From contig ARYC01000474.1 of the NCBI GenBank assembly GCA_000711775.1, forward strand, positions 62,001 to 126,000: a DNA stretch of 64,000 nt. The letters run 5' to 3'. How positions within the stretch are numbered: the stretch's first letter is position 1; every line of letters begins with the position of its first letter. Below the pieces are notes generated by a model that worked only from the letters and a program-made list of their open reading frames with translations, ran no database searches and was not told where the DNA came from. Below, in pieces: positions 24,000 through 36,477 of this stretch. The position numbers and the translations under genes are program-made. Origin of the DNA: Oxytricha trifallax (lineage: Eukaryota; Ciliophora; Spirotrichea; Sporadotrichida; Oxytrichidae).

Positions 24000-24896
24000 T
24001 TCTCTTTTTTAATTTAATTGTAAAATAACTAATTCTATTTTTAATTTATTGATTATTTTTATTCACTTTTTTAACTTCTAATTTCTAATTCAAATTAGCT
24101 TATTAACTTTTATCATTAAAAATTATAAGAAAATTAAAGCATTTGTTGAATTAAATTATTAATTTGTCTCAATTATAATCATGAACTATTGTCTTAGCTA
24201 GAGACTACTATTTGATCTTTTTAAAACATTTATAAAAATTGTTAAAAAAGAATTAAATGAGGGAAAAAGGGGGTTTACACATTCAATGAGGTAACTCAAA
24301 TTGCAGGAATAATAATTTCTATTTTTAGTTAAAATAATAATAAATATTGTGCAAAAATAATAAATAAAATAAGGGTGAAAAGACGAAATAATTCAATGCT
24401 TAAATATAACAATCACTCAGTTGGGGGAAAAAATAGTAAATTAATTATAAAACAAGAAAAATTAATAATAATAATAATGATGAGAATTTATCATAGCAAA
24501 TTTATAACTTAAAATATTAAATTTTACAGTGAATTTTCTAAAAGTTTTAAATTACCTATACTTATTATATTCTATAAGCCCCCATGCTTAGTTTTAAATA
24601 AAGTATCTCTCATGCATAGGCAATTGTCAAAATTTTAAATAGTAAAATTTATTCTTTAATATGATTTAAATTAAATAGTACATATCAGTATCAAAATAAT
24701 TTAATAAAGAATTTAATGTAAAATTAATTAGTTATTTCTTGATTTATTAAATTAATTCTAAATTTAACAAAATTAATTATAGTTTTTAAAGTTTAAAAAC
24801 AATTGTATTTAATTCTTAAATTAAAAAAATAGGTCTATTATTTCTAAATAATATATTTTCTTTTAACATAGTTAAATGAAATTCATTAATTTAATA
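24000..24896. other. AT-rich spacer
   Basis: No gene recognised; long A/T runs on both strands between the mucin-like gene start and the palindromic element. Confidence 0.5.
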
Positions 24897-25313
24897 TTGT
24901 AGGAATACATTTGATTTGGGAAATTGAAATTAAAATAAATAAATAGTTAATATAATTCGTGGCAGTTAACTTTCTGAAACATAGACAATATGGTACTTGT
25001 TCGATAGAGAATTCAAAATTAGCTGGACTTTACTATTAGCGGTACCCCTCTATCGCATCTCTGAAGCGAGATAAATCGACTTTAATTTGACCATTAAAAT
25101 CAACTAAACAAATCACCAAAAATTAAAGTCGAGTTATCTCGCTTCAGAAATGCGATAGAGGGTACCGCCAATAGTAAAGTCCAGCTAATTTTGAATTCTC
25201 TATCGAACAAGTACCATATTGTCTAGGTTTTCAGAAAGTTAACTGCCACGAATTATATTAACTATTTATTTATTTTAATTTCAATTTCCCAAATCAAATG
25301 TATTCCTACAATA
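24897..25313. mobile_element. Palindromic TA-flanked element, copy 2
   Basis: Starts TTGTAGGAATACATTTGATT and ends with its complement, flanked by TA on both sides. The arms of about 185 bp are nearly identical (mirrored GCGGTACC/GGTACCGC, TTAGCTGGACTTTACTAT). The loop near 25080-25135 is the reverse complement of the loop in copy 3. It lies just downstream of the RGG/membrane gene at 25395-26723. Confidence 0.9.
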
Positions 25314-25394
25314 TTTTTAATAAACAATCCCAATATTTTTATCTATATCCTAGCTTCACATTTACACTAATTTAAAATTATAGAATAAAATTTT

Positions 25395-26723
25395 AATTAA
25401 TCTTCCTTGAAACCTAGTCTCTGATAATTTTTAGGTTTTATAGGATCTTATAAATTTTAGGTTTTATTAAAGAAATTCTTGTAAAGTTTATATAATGCGA
25501 ACAACAATAGGAATCCAAAACATAGTATCGTTGAAGTCATACCAAAATTTCTTATAATAAAGCGAAATTTTGGGAAAAAAATAACAAAAAGGTGATATAT
25601 ATATATATATTAATCATAAATTTAAAAATAAAAAATTATAATATAAATTTTATAATATTTAGTTAAGCAGATTCAATTTTATATCATTTATAATAAATAA
25701 ATAATTTTTTTTAATATAAGTCAAGTAATTTTTTGGTTTAAAAAATTTTTTCCTTAATATTTATCGAATATTACCTAATAGCTTATATTTGTTTATAAGT
25801 TAACCTCAATATTTATTTTTATTTATGATTATTAATTTCTTATTTTATGCTTTGTAAACTTTACTATTTTGCTTTACTTTAAATTTTTAATTAATCAATA
25901 ATTAATAATAGGTCCTATTCATTAGTAACTTAATCTTTTGATGTTAGTTTTTTATGCTAAGTGTCTTAGAGAAACAAGTTTTGAGGAAAGATAATTTTTT
26001 TTACATTAAAAATAATTATGAGTTTAAGTAATTTTAGTAGAAACATATATCTTTATAATATATATTGATAACATTTATTTCTTTCTTTTATTTTTAATTG
26101 GTATTTAACATTTTATTAATTTAATATACATAAAATGTTAATATTTCAGATTTTACTCAAATTTAAATAGTTTAGTGAAAACTCTGATCTAATTCTATCA
26201 ATGATTTTTAATTTATAAAAAGTCATTAATACAAGCAAAATAGTTAATGAGTAAATTATAAAGATTTATAAACTTGTTAACTCATTTTTTATATTGCTTC
26301 GAAAATATTATATAGATAAAAGATTTATCCTTAAATTTATATTAAAATGTTTTTCAAGAAATTTAAGGGTTATAAGATTATAATAATTGGAAATTAATCT
26401 AATGAATTGTAAAATGCACTTCACCAAGTTTTATCATTAAATTTATAAAAAATAATATAAATATTTAATAAGTTACTATTACCAATATCTTCAATAACTC
26501 CTTAGAATAAGATATCATTAATTTGTCTTGCATTAAAATATTCTGTTTCAGATTCATATAAATATTATAATATAAAGATTAATTTTTAATTTTTAATTAT
26601 TTTAGTATAAAATGAATAAAAATAAAATGATTGATCATCAATTAGATTTCTTGGTCGGCCTATATTAAAATTTTCATATAAACTAGAATAAAACTTACCT
26701 CCACCTTTGCCTCTTCCAGTCAT
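25395..26723 (-). CDS. Small RGG-box / membrane-segment protein, copy 1
   Basis: ATG at 26723 opens a very short Gly/Arg exon (MTGRGKGGG), followed by a GT-AG intron (26660-26698, 39 bp) and GRPRNLIDDQSFY. A second block near 26560-26480 reads ESETEYFNARQINDILFQG. A third at about 25575-25395 reads RNFGMTSTILCFGFLLLFALYKLYKNFFNKTQ in two overlapping parts: a hydrophobic helix with a basic flank. Each block has a counterpart in the copy at 28890-30464 in the same order and orientation, which is the main evidence for a real gene. The stop was not fixed. Function unknown. Confidence 0.5.
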
Positions 26724-27831
26724 GAATTCAGGACAATTATGTTTAGTATAATATTAATAATTTTAGATTTTATTTTAGTTTTAAATACTCAAGAAAAGTG
26801 TTAAATATAGGCATTATGCTAAATATTCAATTTTAGATTAATAAGGAATTTCTTTAATATAAAATATAGTTTTTTGTTAAGCTAGTCTTTTTTACATCAT
26901 TCAAATCTTTTAATTTTAATAAATATCGCATAATAAATTTTATTGAAAAATTTCTTTAATTATGACACAATTTCAAACATTTATAAATTAAATTTATCAC
27001 ATATTTTTAATGAAAAATGCATTTATGAATGGACTATTTAATAAAATTTAAGTTTAAATTATAGAAATAAATAATTGCTGTAAAATTATTGACTTAAGGA
27101 TATATTTTTTAGAAAACGTTTATTGATAAATAATTTATTTTCTATCATTTGATTAATTGATGAATTAGAGAAAGAACTTATAATTGATTTAAATTGACAA
27201 GCATATTTTATTTCATTAGACTTTGCAATTAATTTTATCACTTATAATAAGTTTAAAATAATTTAGAGGAAGCACTTTGATCCTTAATTACTAAATCACT
27301 TTTTGAATTTGTTAATAAATAATGATCTTAATTTAATTTTATAGAAATACTATGGAATAAGAATTGTTTATTTGTTGGTATTTTTGTTCACATACTTTGA
27401 TAATATTATATAAGGCGATTAAATTTAATTTATTTTTCAAACAATTTATTGTTGAATGTCACATTAATTCGATATCAAAGTCTAAATTTAATTATTTCTT
27501 ATATAATCTGGAAAGCCTAAAGTACTATTCAATAACATAAATTAAAAATATACTTTATTTATAAAAATTTATAAAGTTGAAATCTATAAACGCTTTATCT
27601 GATTAACGAGAATGAATCATCGCTCATATATCGAGCAACTTAGGATAAGCTATTATTGTAGATTAGTAATTTAATATAATTAAAGCTAATTTATAGTTTT
27701 TATGATAAAGAGTAAAATTAAAAATCAAATTTCTCAAATTTGATTTATTTTTTATGTGTAAATACGATATTTTTTAAATAAAGGGAATTGTTTTAAAAAA
27801 TATATAATAAAGAAATTAATAATTGAAAAAA
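26724..27831. other. AT-rich spacer
   Basis: No gene recognised between the first RGG/membrane gene and the small acidic gene copy 1. Confidence 0.5.
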
Positions 27832-28120
27832 TGTCTGATCAGATAGCCTTATTCTCTTCTACATTAATGTAAGTTACAAAAACATATCTAAAACTTTACA
27901 GGGGTTGCACCTAGTGAGACTGAAGGCGTTAACGAAGTGGTGTTCAAGAAGTCGCAGAGAGAGGGGAGCAGGAAGTCAGTATTTGTGAGGAAGACTGAGA
28001 AGATGAAGATGAAACGTTTATTTTAAGATTTACTAATGCTTTTACTAATATTAATATAGTTACTATTATAAATTCATTTTGTAATTCACTATTTTTAATA
28101 AAAAAACATCATGAATTTAC
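27829..28120 (+). pseudogene. Small acidic membrane-protein gene, copy 1 (looks degenerate)
   Basis: Aligns along its length with the copy at 40208-40616, including the intron starting GTAAGTTACAAAAA (27871-27903 here). By that alignment the start codon position is TTG at 27826-27828 region, one base is missing about 60 bp into exon 2, and the acidic stretch carries TGA where copy 2 has a sense codon (…CEED then TGA then EDEDET). An alternative reading from ATG at 27832 is open but gives a basic protein unlike the family. Best read as a decayed host gene copy. Confidence 0.5.
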
Positions 28121-28889
28121 AGATTTAACTAAAAATAATATCGACAGATTTTTAAATGTAATAAGTGAATCTTTAAATATTAGTTTGTAAAAAAAGCACA
28201 TAAAGTATATTTATATATAAATAACAAAATTTAATTATATTTAAATTCAAATGATAATTTAGATTATAATGTCGTAATTATTTTATGCTAAAATTATAAA
28301 ATAGAATTTCTAACCAAGTAAATAGAATTAAATAATTTAGTTTTTCATATTTATTTTAATAATTATTATCAAGATTCATTTACTTTATCTAAGACTTCTT
28401 AATCTTTAATATTTAATGATTTTGATGTACATATTTACTTTTAGTGATTAAAATATTTATTTGACAATTTTTATTATGAAATAAAATATTTTCTTTTCTG
28501 TTCACTCTATAAATTCTACTTTTTTTAATTAAATGATTTCGTCTTAATTTTTAATAAAGAAATTGTTATTTTAGAATATTAAAAAGTGAATTTATCTCGA
28601 AAATTATATCTTTAGTATTTTTTATAACTCAAGTCATAAAAAAATATAAAACGGTTAATAGTATCAACCCTTAAATTTTAATGTTTCTTTTTATTATATA
28701 TATATATATATAGGTTTTTCTATTTAAATATATTGAAACTTTTAAGATAAGAAAAGAATTAGATAATTTTTAAAAAGCTAACAAATTAGAAGGGATCGAT
28801 TAAAAAATGGTACTTTAAGCATAATTCTAAACATAATATTGATTTAGCCTTCTAAACCCCCACCCCTTAACCCATACTTGTAAATTTTA

Positions 28890-30464
28890 TTTAATCAAAT
28901 TAATCTTATTTGGGACCCAATCTTAGATACTATTTTTAGGTTTTGTTGAAGAAATGCTTAAGAAGACGATATAATGTAAAGAGTACCAGCAATCCAAAAC
29001 TTAGCATTGCCGTTGTCATACCCATATTTCTTATTATATGTGACAAAGTAATTTATATTAAAGTATATTATTATAGGTCCTTGTCATTTGAATCTTATAT
29101 TTGCTATTTCTGTTAAGTGTCTTAAAGAACCAAGTTTTAGGGAGATAACATATTTTCATAAAGAAATTATATTTATTCCATTTTCTTTTCATTTTGAAAT
29201 GGAGAAGAGTAAATTAAAAATCAAAAAGAAAAATAATGGTTATACAATAATTTAAACTTAAAAAAATGTATTTACTTTAAGATTTGATATTTTAACACCT
29301 TACTAATCAAATCTAACAAAAAAAGAATTTAAAAATTAATTACTATTTAAGCTGAATCTTTGAAAATTTAAATAATTTGATGTACTCAAAATATATAGTT
29401 AATAAGTTAATTAAAAAAATATTGTCATTATTCATTTTTAACTTCTAAAAAGCTTAGAATATTTTCACTAATATTCTGATTTTACTGCTTTAAGGCATAT
29501 TAGGTGTTAATATTTTTAAGATAACAAAAATTAAAGTTGGCTTTTAAAAAAATAGATTGTAAGTTTTTTGTTTTTTGCATTTAGTTTTGAAGATAGCTTC
29601 ATTAAAATTAGTTTAGGTCAATAAAAAATTTAAAATTAAGGAATTTAATGTAGAGATCAACCGAATCTGCTTATAATTATCATACATAAATTTGAAATGC
29701 ACAATAAAAATATAATTGAAATCAAGGATATCATTTTTAATATAATTAATCATAAATTACATGTAAATTTTTTACATTTGTTTTTTTTCTTCATAGCTTA
29801 TTTTTACCAAAAATAGGTAATTTTTAATTTGAAAAAAATATTTACTAATTTTTTGGTTTTTTGAATAACAAATATAAATTTAGTAAAATACAAAATAAAT
29901 TTTAATTAACAGGAATAAATTAGACTACTTATTTGATTTCTAATGTGTAATTATTATAGGCCTTGTTTTATTTAAAAATTTATAAAAAACATTGCTGGCA
30001 AAAAGATTTAAAGTCTATCTTTTATAATATATATTAGAGGCAATTTTCCCAATACTCAAGTTTATGTTTAATTTGATTTTAAATTTTTACTAATATAAAA
30101 TACAATATTTAATTATAAAGTTGTTTGAATCTTCAATTGCGTCATCAAATATGTCATCTGAAAAATGCTTTGTTCTTATATGTTATGGTTCAGATTAATA
30201 AATATGAAACTGCATAAATTAAATGTTTATTTAATTTAAACTTAATATTTTTTTTAATAATCAGACTATTCATCAAGTAATCTTCGTACTCGACCTAAAT
30301 TTTTACAATCACAAAAATAGTAACTTACCTCCTCTAAATCCACCTCTGTCTCCGCCTCTAAATCCACCTCTAAGTCCACCTCTATCTCCGCCTCTAAATC
30401 CACCTCTTAGTCCACCTCTACCTATACCTCTACCTATACCTCTTCCTCTTCCTCTACTTTGCAT
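28890..30464 (-). CDS. Small RGG-box / membrane-segment protein, copy 2
   Basis: ATG at 30464 begins a Gly/Arg repeat region (MQSRGRGRGIGRG…, repeats of RGGFRGGD and RGGLRGGF), then a GT-AG intron (30295-30328, 34 bp) at the same position as in copy 1, then GRVRRLLDEQSDY. Further blocks: …KHFSDDIFDDAIEDSNNF (about 30190-30110) and RNMGMTTAMLSFGLLVLF with TLYRLLKHFFNKTQ (about 29030-28925), followed by LRLGPKQDQFD. RGG boxes usually bind RNA; an RGG box joined to a membrane helix is unusual, and the link between first and last blocks is inferred from the parallel order in both copies. Stop not fixed. Confidence 0.5.
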
Positions 30465-30469
30465 ATATT

Positions 30470-32060
30470 GAAATAAATCTAAGAATAAATATTAATTTCT
30501 AAATATAAGATATATTAGTTTAATTTATACATATTTTTGTTCTAATTTACGTAACACTGTTGTAATCATTAACTGGCCATAAAGGTATTTATCTATAACT
30601 TTTGATTAAATAGTAGTTTTTATCAATCTTAATATTTTAGGCAAAATTTAGGCTTATCAGTAAAATCCTGATGAAATTTATGCTATATAGATTGAAATCA
30701 TAAAACTTATTAACATATATTAGTTTTGCCATGAAAACTAAGCATTTCGTATTCAAATTAATTTTAAATTTCCATCACTGACAACAAATTCCAATCAAAT
30801 TTATCTTAAAAGTTGCATTAAATTATCTATTTAATAGAGGAATTTCATATCTAAAATCATAGACCATTAATATTATTAAATATGCAGGAATTAAGACATT
30901 TTTAAAAAAATTAGCATGATTATTGAAATTATGGTTTTTAAGAGTTGAATCCTAAAATTTTAATAATTAATTATACAGTTTATCATTAGTAAAGTGTAAT
31001 ATTAAAAATAAGGGTAAGTAATTTCAAACTAAATTAATTGATTATTATAAGTAAAAAAATTATGAATATCTCTATTTATAAAGTCAATATTTCCAATTAT
31101 AGGAAATTTGAATTGATATTTTAAAAATTTAATTAAATTTTTTAAGACATATAAATTAAATTACTATATATTACTAATTTTTGTGTTTAATTTAATCTAA
31201 GATTGATAAATAAGTAGTTTAAATAAATTCTCAAATCATTAATAATATTATCAATTACTATTTATAGGTATATTATATCTTTAAGGAAAATTGAAACTTA
31301 ACATAAATCCTGAGTATATCTAACTCCTAATAAAAGCAACAATTTATTCTAAAATAAGCAATTATCGTCTATATTTATATTAATATTAAGGATTTCATTA
31401 TGATAGTTTAAATTACTCTGGTTTTTCAATCATCTAATTATTCTTCTTGCTGTTAAATTTGTTATTAATTATTTTTGAAGTATACTATATTTTTCTCTAA
31501 AATTACTCCATGTGGTTTACTCCCATGGAAATGAATGAAATCCTTGTTGTTACATAACTCAATATTTAATTTTATTACTGTATTTGATATTATTTGAGAA
31601 TTAATTATTTAAAAGAATCTAGAATTTGGAATAAAAAAACTGAGGAAGTAGGTATAACTACCAAATTGCAAAAACAATTAAAAAGATCTATAACTAATAT
31701 AATATATATATAATATTATGAATGAATTTTCAATGATAAAAATATTGATAGTTTAATTAATTATAGACTAATTTGTTTCAGCATTTCAAGGAAAATCATT
31801 GAGAACTAGACAGAATGAATTTAAAAATAATTAAGAATTAGAGATAATTTTCCATAGATTTATAAAAATTGAATTAAGATTAGATTATGAATTAAAATCT
31901 TCCAATAATTGATAATCTTCATCATAAATATATATTTGAATTAAAATAAACCCTTTTCTATTTTTTGAAGGATCTTATAATTTGTTTTTATTTTGAAAGC
32001 CAAGTTTTCATTGAATATTTAAAGCCTTAGAGACTATTCCTTACAAAAATTTTAAAGAAG
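30470..32060. other. AT-rich spacer
   Basis: No recognisable gene or repeat. Frames are often open, as expected at this AT content with one stop codon. Confidence 0.5.
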
Positions 32061-32410
32061 ATAAAAATCCTTAGAATATATAAACAAATTACAGCAGTTC
32101 AAGCCGACTAAAATTTTATGTACTAATGAATGCTAAATCTAAATTGAATATTTAACTCAGGCACCCCTTGTAGATGAGGTGATTTTGTGTAGAAAAGATA
32201 TTTAATATTTAAAATTCAGTCTCAAAATTCTATAAGCAGTTACTTTATTAACTCCTTTAGGAACTTGGAAGTCTATTTGGAACGATTCCTTGAAATTATT
32301 ATAAAAAGGTTTTCATGATAAATTAATATTTTTCAATACAATTTATCAAAGTAAGTGCATAGTATTTTCCCTAGTTCACTCATAAATCAATTTATAAATA
32401 TGATTGTCTA
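32060..32410. other. Possible coding segment, strand uncertain
   Basis: Less AT-rich than its surroundings. The plus strand reads …FKPTKILCTNECQIQIEYL… and …QAPLVDEVILCRKDIQ… to a TGA near 32405; the minus strand reads …IFSTQNHLIYKGCLSQIF…. I cannot decide between them, and no family is recognised. Confidence 0.25.
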
Positions 32411-32683
32411 GAGTTATTAGAGATTTTGATAAAGTTAAATAACTTAGAAACTTAAACAAAAAATTAAAATTAAAACTCCTAATAAAATCTCAAAAATTAA
32501 GGAAATTGACATTTAGCAATATTTTTATTTTATTAGTTGTATGTTCTTTTTTCTTATATAAGTTTTATCCCCGTAATTTATTCTAATGCCCATAATTAAT
32601 TAATAATATCTAACTTTTTTAATTATTTTTCTTCTTCAATAATAAAATTGACATTCAAAATAAATAGTCTTGAATTGAATCAT

Positions 32684-34298
32684 TCATAAGGATATATAGT
32701 TTTAATGAATATTTGCAGGTAAAACTATTGGCATTTAGTTTTCAGGATTAATAACTTCCATCACTCTTTCCTCACTTTTTAATTCTTACTCTATGATTTT
32801 ATTGTCTACTACCACACTCTATCTTCTATCTAATTAATTAATATAGTATAAATATATTAATTTGTTAATCTAAATAAAAGTTTTTACAAGTTCTAGTTAA
32901 AATATATTTTATGAGTTACAGGGGTTTTGGGGGGTTAAAAATATTATTTAGAATATTAGCTAATTACTTTCGATACTCTTCTGATTCAGGTTTTTAGTTC
33001 ATATTTAATCTACAATACAAATATCTAATTTATTTATCGAATATACATATATTGTATTAAATATGTTCAACTACTACTGCTATTAGTTCATTGCCATAAA
33101 CATAACAGAATGCCCATGAACTTGGCTCCCATTTACCACATTAGAAGGCCAGCCATAGGGTCTATTAATCACATTCTTTGGGTTATAATAATCGTCTTCC
33201 TTGAATATTGAGCCAAAATTTTGATTGTTATATTGTAGGAAATCCCGAGGGAAAGCGCTTTAAGACTGGTCATTTACTCGCAGTGACTGCTCAGCCTTTT
33301 AAATTTAATTAGGGTGGAGTTTTATAGTATCTTGGGATTATACTGGTAAGTTTATTTTTTGTATATCTAATTTCAAAATTATTTTATTTATAATTTTTAT
33401 AATTTAAAGACTCATTTTTTATGATGGTTGTTTATTGGGCTTTTTAATTTTAGAACAATCAAGATATTATAATAATTAATAATTTTAACTAAACATTTGA
33501 TTCTCTCAATCTTAATAAATTATTATTAAAAAATGTTCGGGGATTCATTTGATTAAATAATTTTTAAAAGAAATGAGATGTAGTAAAATGGTTTATAAAA
33601 TTAAAAATTTCATAAATTATAATTTTTTAATTCATAATTTTAGAGTTATGTACCTTCCCCATTAATTTTAAACTTTTATTGAAAACAATTTTTTTTTTAC
33701 AATAAAATAATATATAAATGTAATATAATTAAACTGTGCCGCACCAACTTATGAAACTACTTAAGAATTTTCTTTTCTCTTTTGAACATAATATACTACA
33801 GTTTGAAGTGTAATAACAACAATGTGCAAGAGCACATATCCACATATTAAAGCTATCAACACTTCTTAATAAGTTATAACACTACGTAAAAATTTAATTA
33901 TTCTAATTTATTTAATTATAGTGGCTTAAAAGCTAATGAAGTGAATGCATCAATCACGTCAGACATTTTAAAACTATAATAATATAAAACCAAATAATAA
34001 GTTAAACAAAATAATTAATAATTTTAATAGAGGAGATTGTATCAGAGACTTCAGCCAGTTTACTCAGGTTTTCACTCCATGCATTTTACTACTCAATTGT
34101 AGGAATAACTTACTAGTTATCTTTAATATCGTTAATATTTACATATAAATTGATTGAAAAATTATATCCAAATACATATATAAAATCTTGTAGAAATCTG
34201 CTAGCTACAATATTTTGTTGATAATTTGTGATGGTTTGTTATTCGAAAAAACTCTCAAGAATGCTTTCTGCTTCTTAGCTAATATCTTTAAGATTCAT
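32684..34298 (-). CDS. Single-pass membrane protein of unknown function, 4 or more MDSs
   Basis: Blocks: an extracellular-looking region from ATG at 34298 (MNLKDISQEAESILESFFEQ … AWSENLSKLAEVSDTISSI), joined through ATT to DAFTSLAFKP (about 33960); a membrane helix with basic stop-transfer (EVLIALICGYVLLHIVVITL, then YYVQKRKENS; about 33865-33735); then a cytoplasmic tail (…DYYNPKNVINRPYGWPSNVV…, about 33350-33060; …SVVVDNKIIEQELKSEER…, about 32840-32690) to TGA at 32684-32686. The ATG may not be the true start, since no signal peptide precedes the first block. G4T4G4 at 32921-32932 lies in the IES between the last two blocks. Confidence 0.6.
32921..32932 (-). repeat. Telomere-like 12-mer (G4T4G4 on plus strand)
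   Basis: GGGGTTTTGGGG, followed by two more G, in an IES of the membrane-protein gene at 32684-34298. Confidence 0.6.
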
Positions 34299-34660
34299 TC
34301 AATTTTGTTAATTATAATGTATGATTAGCATATAAAAATCATAAAATTTAATCAATATATTTGATCTATAAATTTTGACTGAGTTAGATTAATAGTTTTT
34401 AGGAACTCTGATTAGAGTAATATTATTTATTAAATTAACTTAAATTTGATGCTTAATTTTATTACTATTTTTGTAAATCTTAAAAATAGCTTTTACTCTG
34501 AAGTTATTTAAAGCTTTTTTAATCTATTTACTTCTATTAATTTCTAAATTTACATATCAATTAGTCATATTATAGGATAATTGTGAGTAAATTTATAATA
34601 AATTAGGTATTAAAACATCTATGATTATTTATATTGTGTTTTCTATATATTTATATGGCT

Positions 34661-36255
34661 GCAGTTGTCGCCTTTTACTTGATAAAATGGCGAATGTAGT
34701 CCAGATAAATAGAAAATGTGAGAAATTTAAAGAATTTTGATGCGGAAAGTTTAAGCTCAAATTCACTCTCGTCGAACAGATTAAATAAAAATTATCATAA
34801 TATACAAAATCAGAGTGATAAATTTAAATCAATAATTTAAAATCTTGAAATAGAAAATCTTACATTTCCACTTAAATTATTTTTAATAATTAGTGATTTA
34901 AGCATGTTAGATGGAACAGCGAAAGGCAACTAGATAATGCCAGAGGAAAACGGCCAGATTGATGTTAAACAACTATAATCTTATTGGTGAATGAAATCCT
35001 GAATTTTATTCAAATACCAACTAATTATGATTTTCCTATAACTTAACTAAAAATAAAGTTTTCATTAATTTCGTAAATCTGATTAATCTATTTCTCATTT
35101 GTTAACAATTATTCCTGTGAGTTTTTATTGAAATAGTGTAAATTTCAAATCATTTGATATATAAACTGCTGCCATACCAGCACAAATAATAGGGACGGCA
35201 ATATACACAACAAGCATGTAGTCCTGTGAAGTAGTGAAATCCTTATTATCGTAGTTTTCTTGAGCCAAGTTTACATATGAAGAGGCCTCTAGATTGCTTA
35301 AAGTGGTAGTAGGTGCTGGTGTGGTTGTCCCTTAGGCTGTTGTGGATGAAGCCTATGTGGTGCTGCCTGAGACTGTGGTAGAGGAAGATTGTTTAGTGGT
35401 TGTTGGTGAGGGAGTAGTTGCGGCTGATGTGGTCGAGGATTATTTGGTAGTTGTGGGTGAACTGGTTGACGAGGTAGGAGCTGGAGTTGAGGTAGATGTG
35501 GGTGAAGATGTGCTTGTGGGTGCTGGTGTAGTTGTGGTAGTAGTGGTTGTAGTTGTGGTAGTAGTCGTTGTTGTGGTCGTAGTTGTAGTCGTAGTTGAGG
35601 TAGTTGATGTAGTAGAAGAAGATGATGAGGCTTTTGTAGTTGCTGCAGCTGTCGTAGCTGATGCAGTAGTTGCAGATGCAGTTGTAGCTGATGTTTTTGT
35701 AGTTGTTGGTGCTGGTGTGACAGTTGTAGCTTAAGTTGAAGTAGGAGTAGCTGTAGTTAAAGAGGAAGGAGGTGCTGTTGTGGATGATCCAGAATTAACA
35801 TTACCACTTTGACTGGTTTAATTACTTACAACCTGAGTGCCGTTTGTTCCAGTAGTGGTTGTTGTTGTCGTTGTGGTTGTATTCGTAACATTTGTACTTC
35901 TGTCATATTGATTAATTTCTCCATTCACATCCCATGTAAACTATAAGTTTCTCTATGTAAACTGGCTAAGATCAATTAATTGATTCTCCAAAGTAGAGTT
36001 TTTAGAATTGCTCTCAATAGAGTTCAAATCCTCTATATTAGATAAGATTGGTATATCACTTTTATTGGCCATCACATTTCTTAAACAATTTTCAAACTCT
36101 TTTATTTAAGTAGCTCTATCATAAAAGTTGGCACAAAATTCTTCTTAATTATTTTCTAATGAATTGTTTTCATCTGAAAATTTTACAAATGATTGTTAAC
36201 TTTGTAGCAGTGGAGTATAAAGCCAGGATAAGACAATGATTAAAGATAATTTCAT
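34661..36255 (-). CDS. Mucin-like single-pass membrane protein, scrambled gene with an inverted part
   Basis: MDS1 is on the minus strand (36255 to 35164): signal peptide (MKLSLIIVLSWLYTPLL), an extracellular region with …FENCLRNVMANKSD… and QRNLQFTWDVNGEIN, a long Thr/Ser/Pro stalk, and the start of a membrane helix (QDYMLVVYIAVPIICAGMAAV). MDS2 and MDS3 are on the plus strand at 34661-34784 and 34898-34990. MDS1 ends and MDS2 begins with GCAGTT (plus AACTGC at 35164-35169; GCAGTT at 34661-34666). The join completes the helix as AAVVAFYLIKWR with a basic stop-transfer. MDS2 to MDS3 uses TTAA (34781-34784 and 34898-34901), giving …SSNRLSMLDGTAKGN… and ending …VKQLQSYW with TGA at 34988-34990. 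Without the inversion, MDS1 reads on into a weaker helix and a stop at 35095. Confidence 0.85.
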
Positions 36256-36477
36256 TTTGATAGTTCGAAATTGACTTTTGCAGATTTTCATTTATTTTGC
36301 TATTTTTATTAAAATTATATATAAATAGATTTAATAAATTCTTATCTAGACTGTTCACTTGATCATATTAATATGATTTAAATATAATTATTAAAGCAGT
36401 GTACTTTTAATTTAATTTAATTTAATAAACAGCAGACATACAACTATTATAGAAAATTTATTTATTAATTAATCAAA

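Noticed and set aside
26697-26723. MTGRGKGG looks like the histone H4 N-terminus
   Set aside because: It continues GGRPRNLIDDQSFY after an intron, matching the RGG/membrane paralogue at 30.4 kb, and no histone fold follows.
31680-32060. Long open plus-strand frames
   Set aside because: With TGA as sole stop and this AT content, frames of 60-100 codons arise by chance; there is no motif or composition change.
32921-32932. Internal telomere as an old chromosome end
   Set aside because: A single 12-mer is too short, with coding blocks of one gene on both sides.
35342-35734. 130-residue Val-rich plus-strand ORF
   Set aside because: It is the antisense of the Thr-rich stalk (ACT/ACA codons) of the mucin-like gene, which has a signal peptide, membrane helix and a paralogue.
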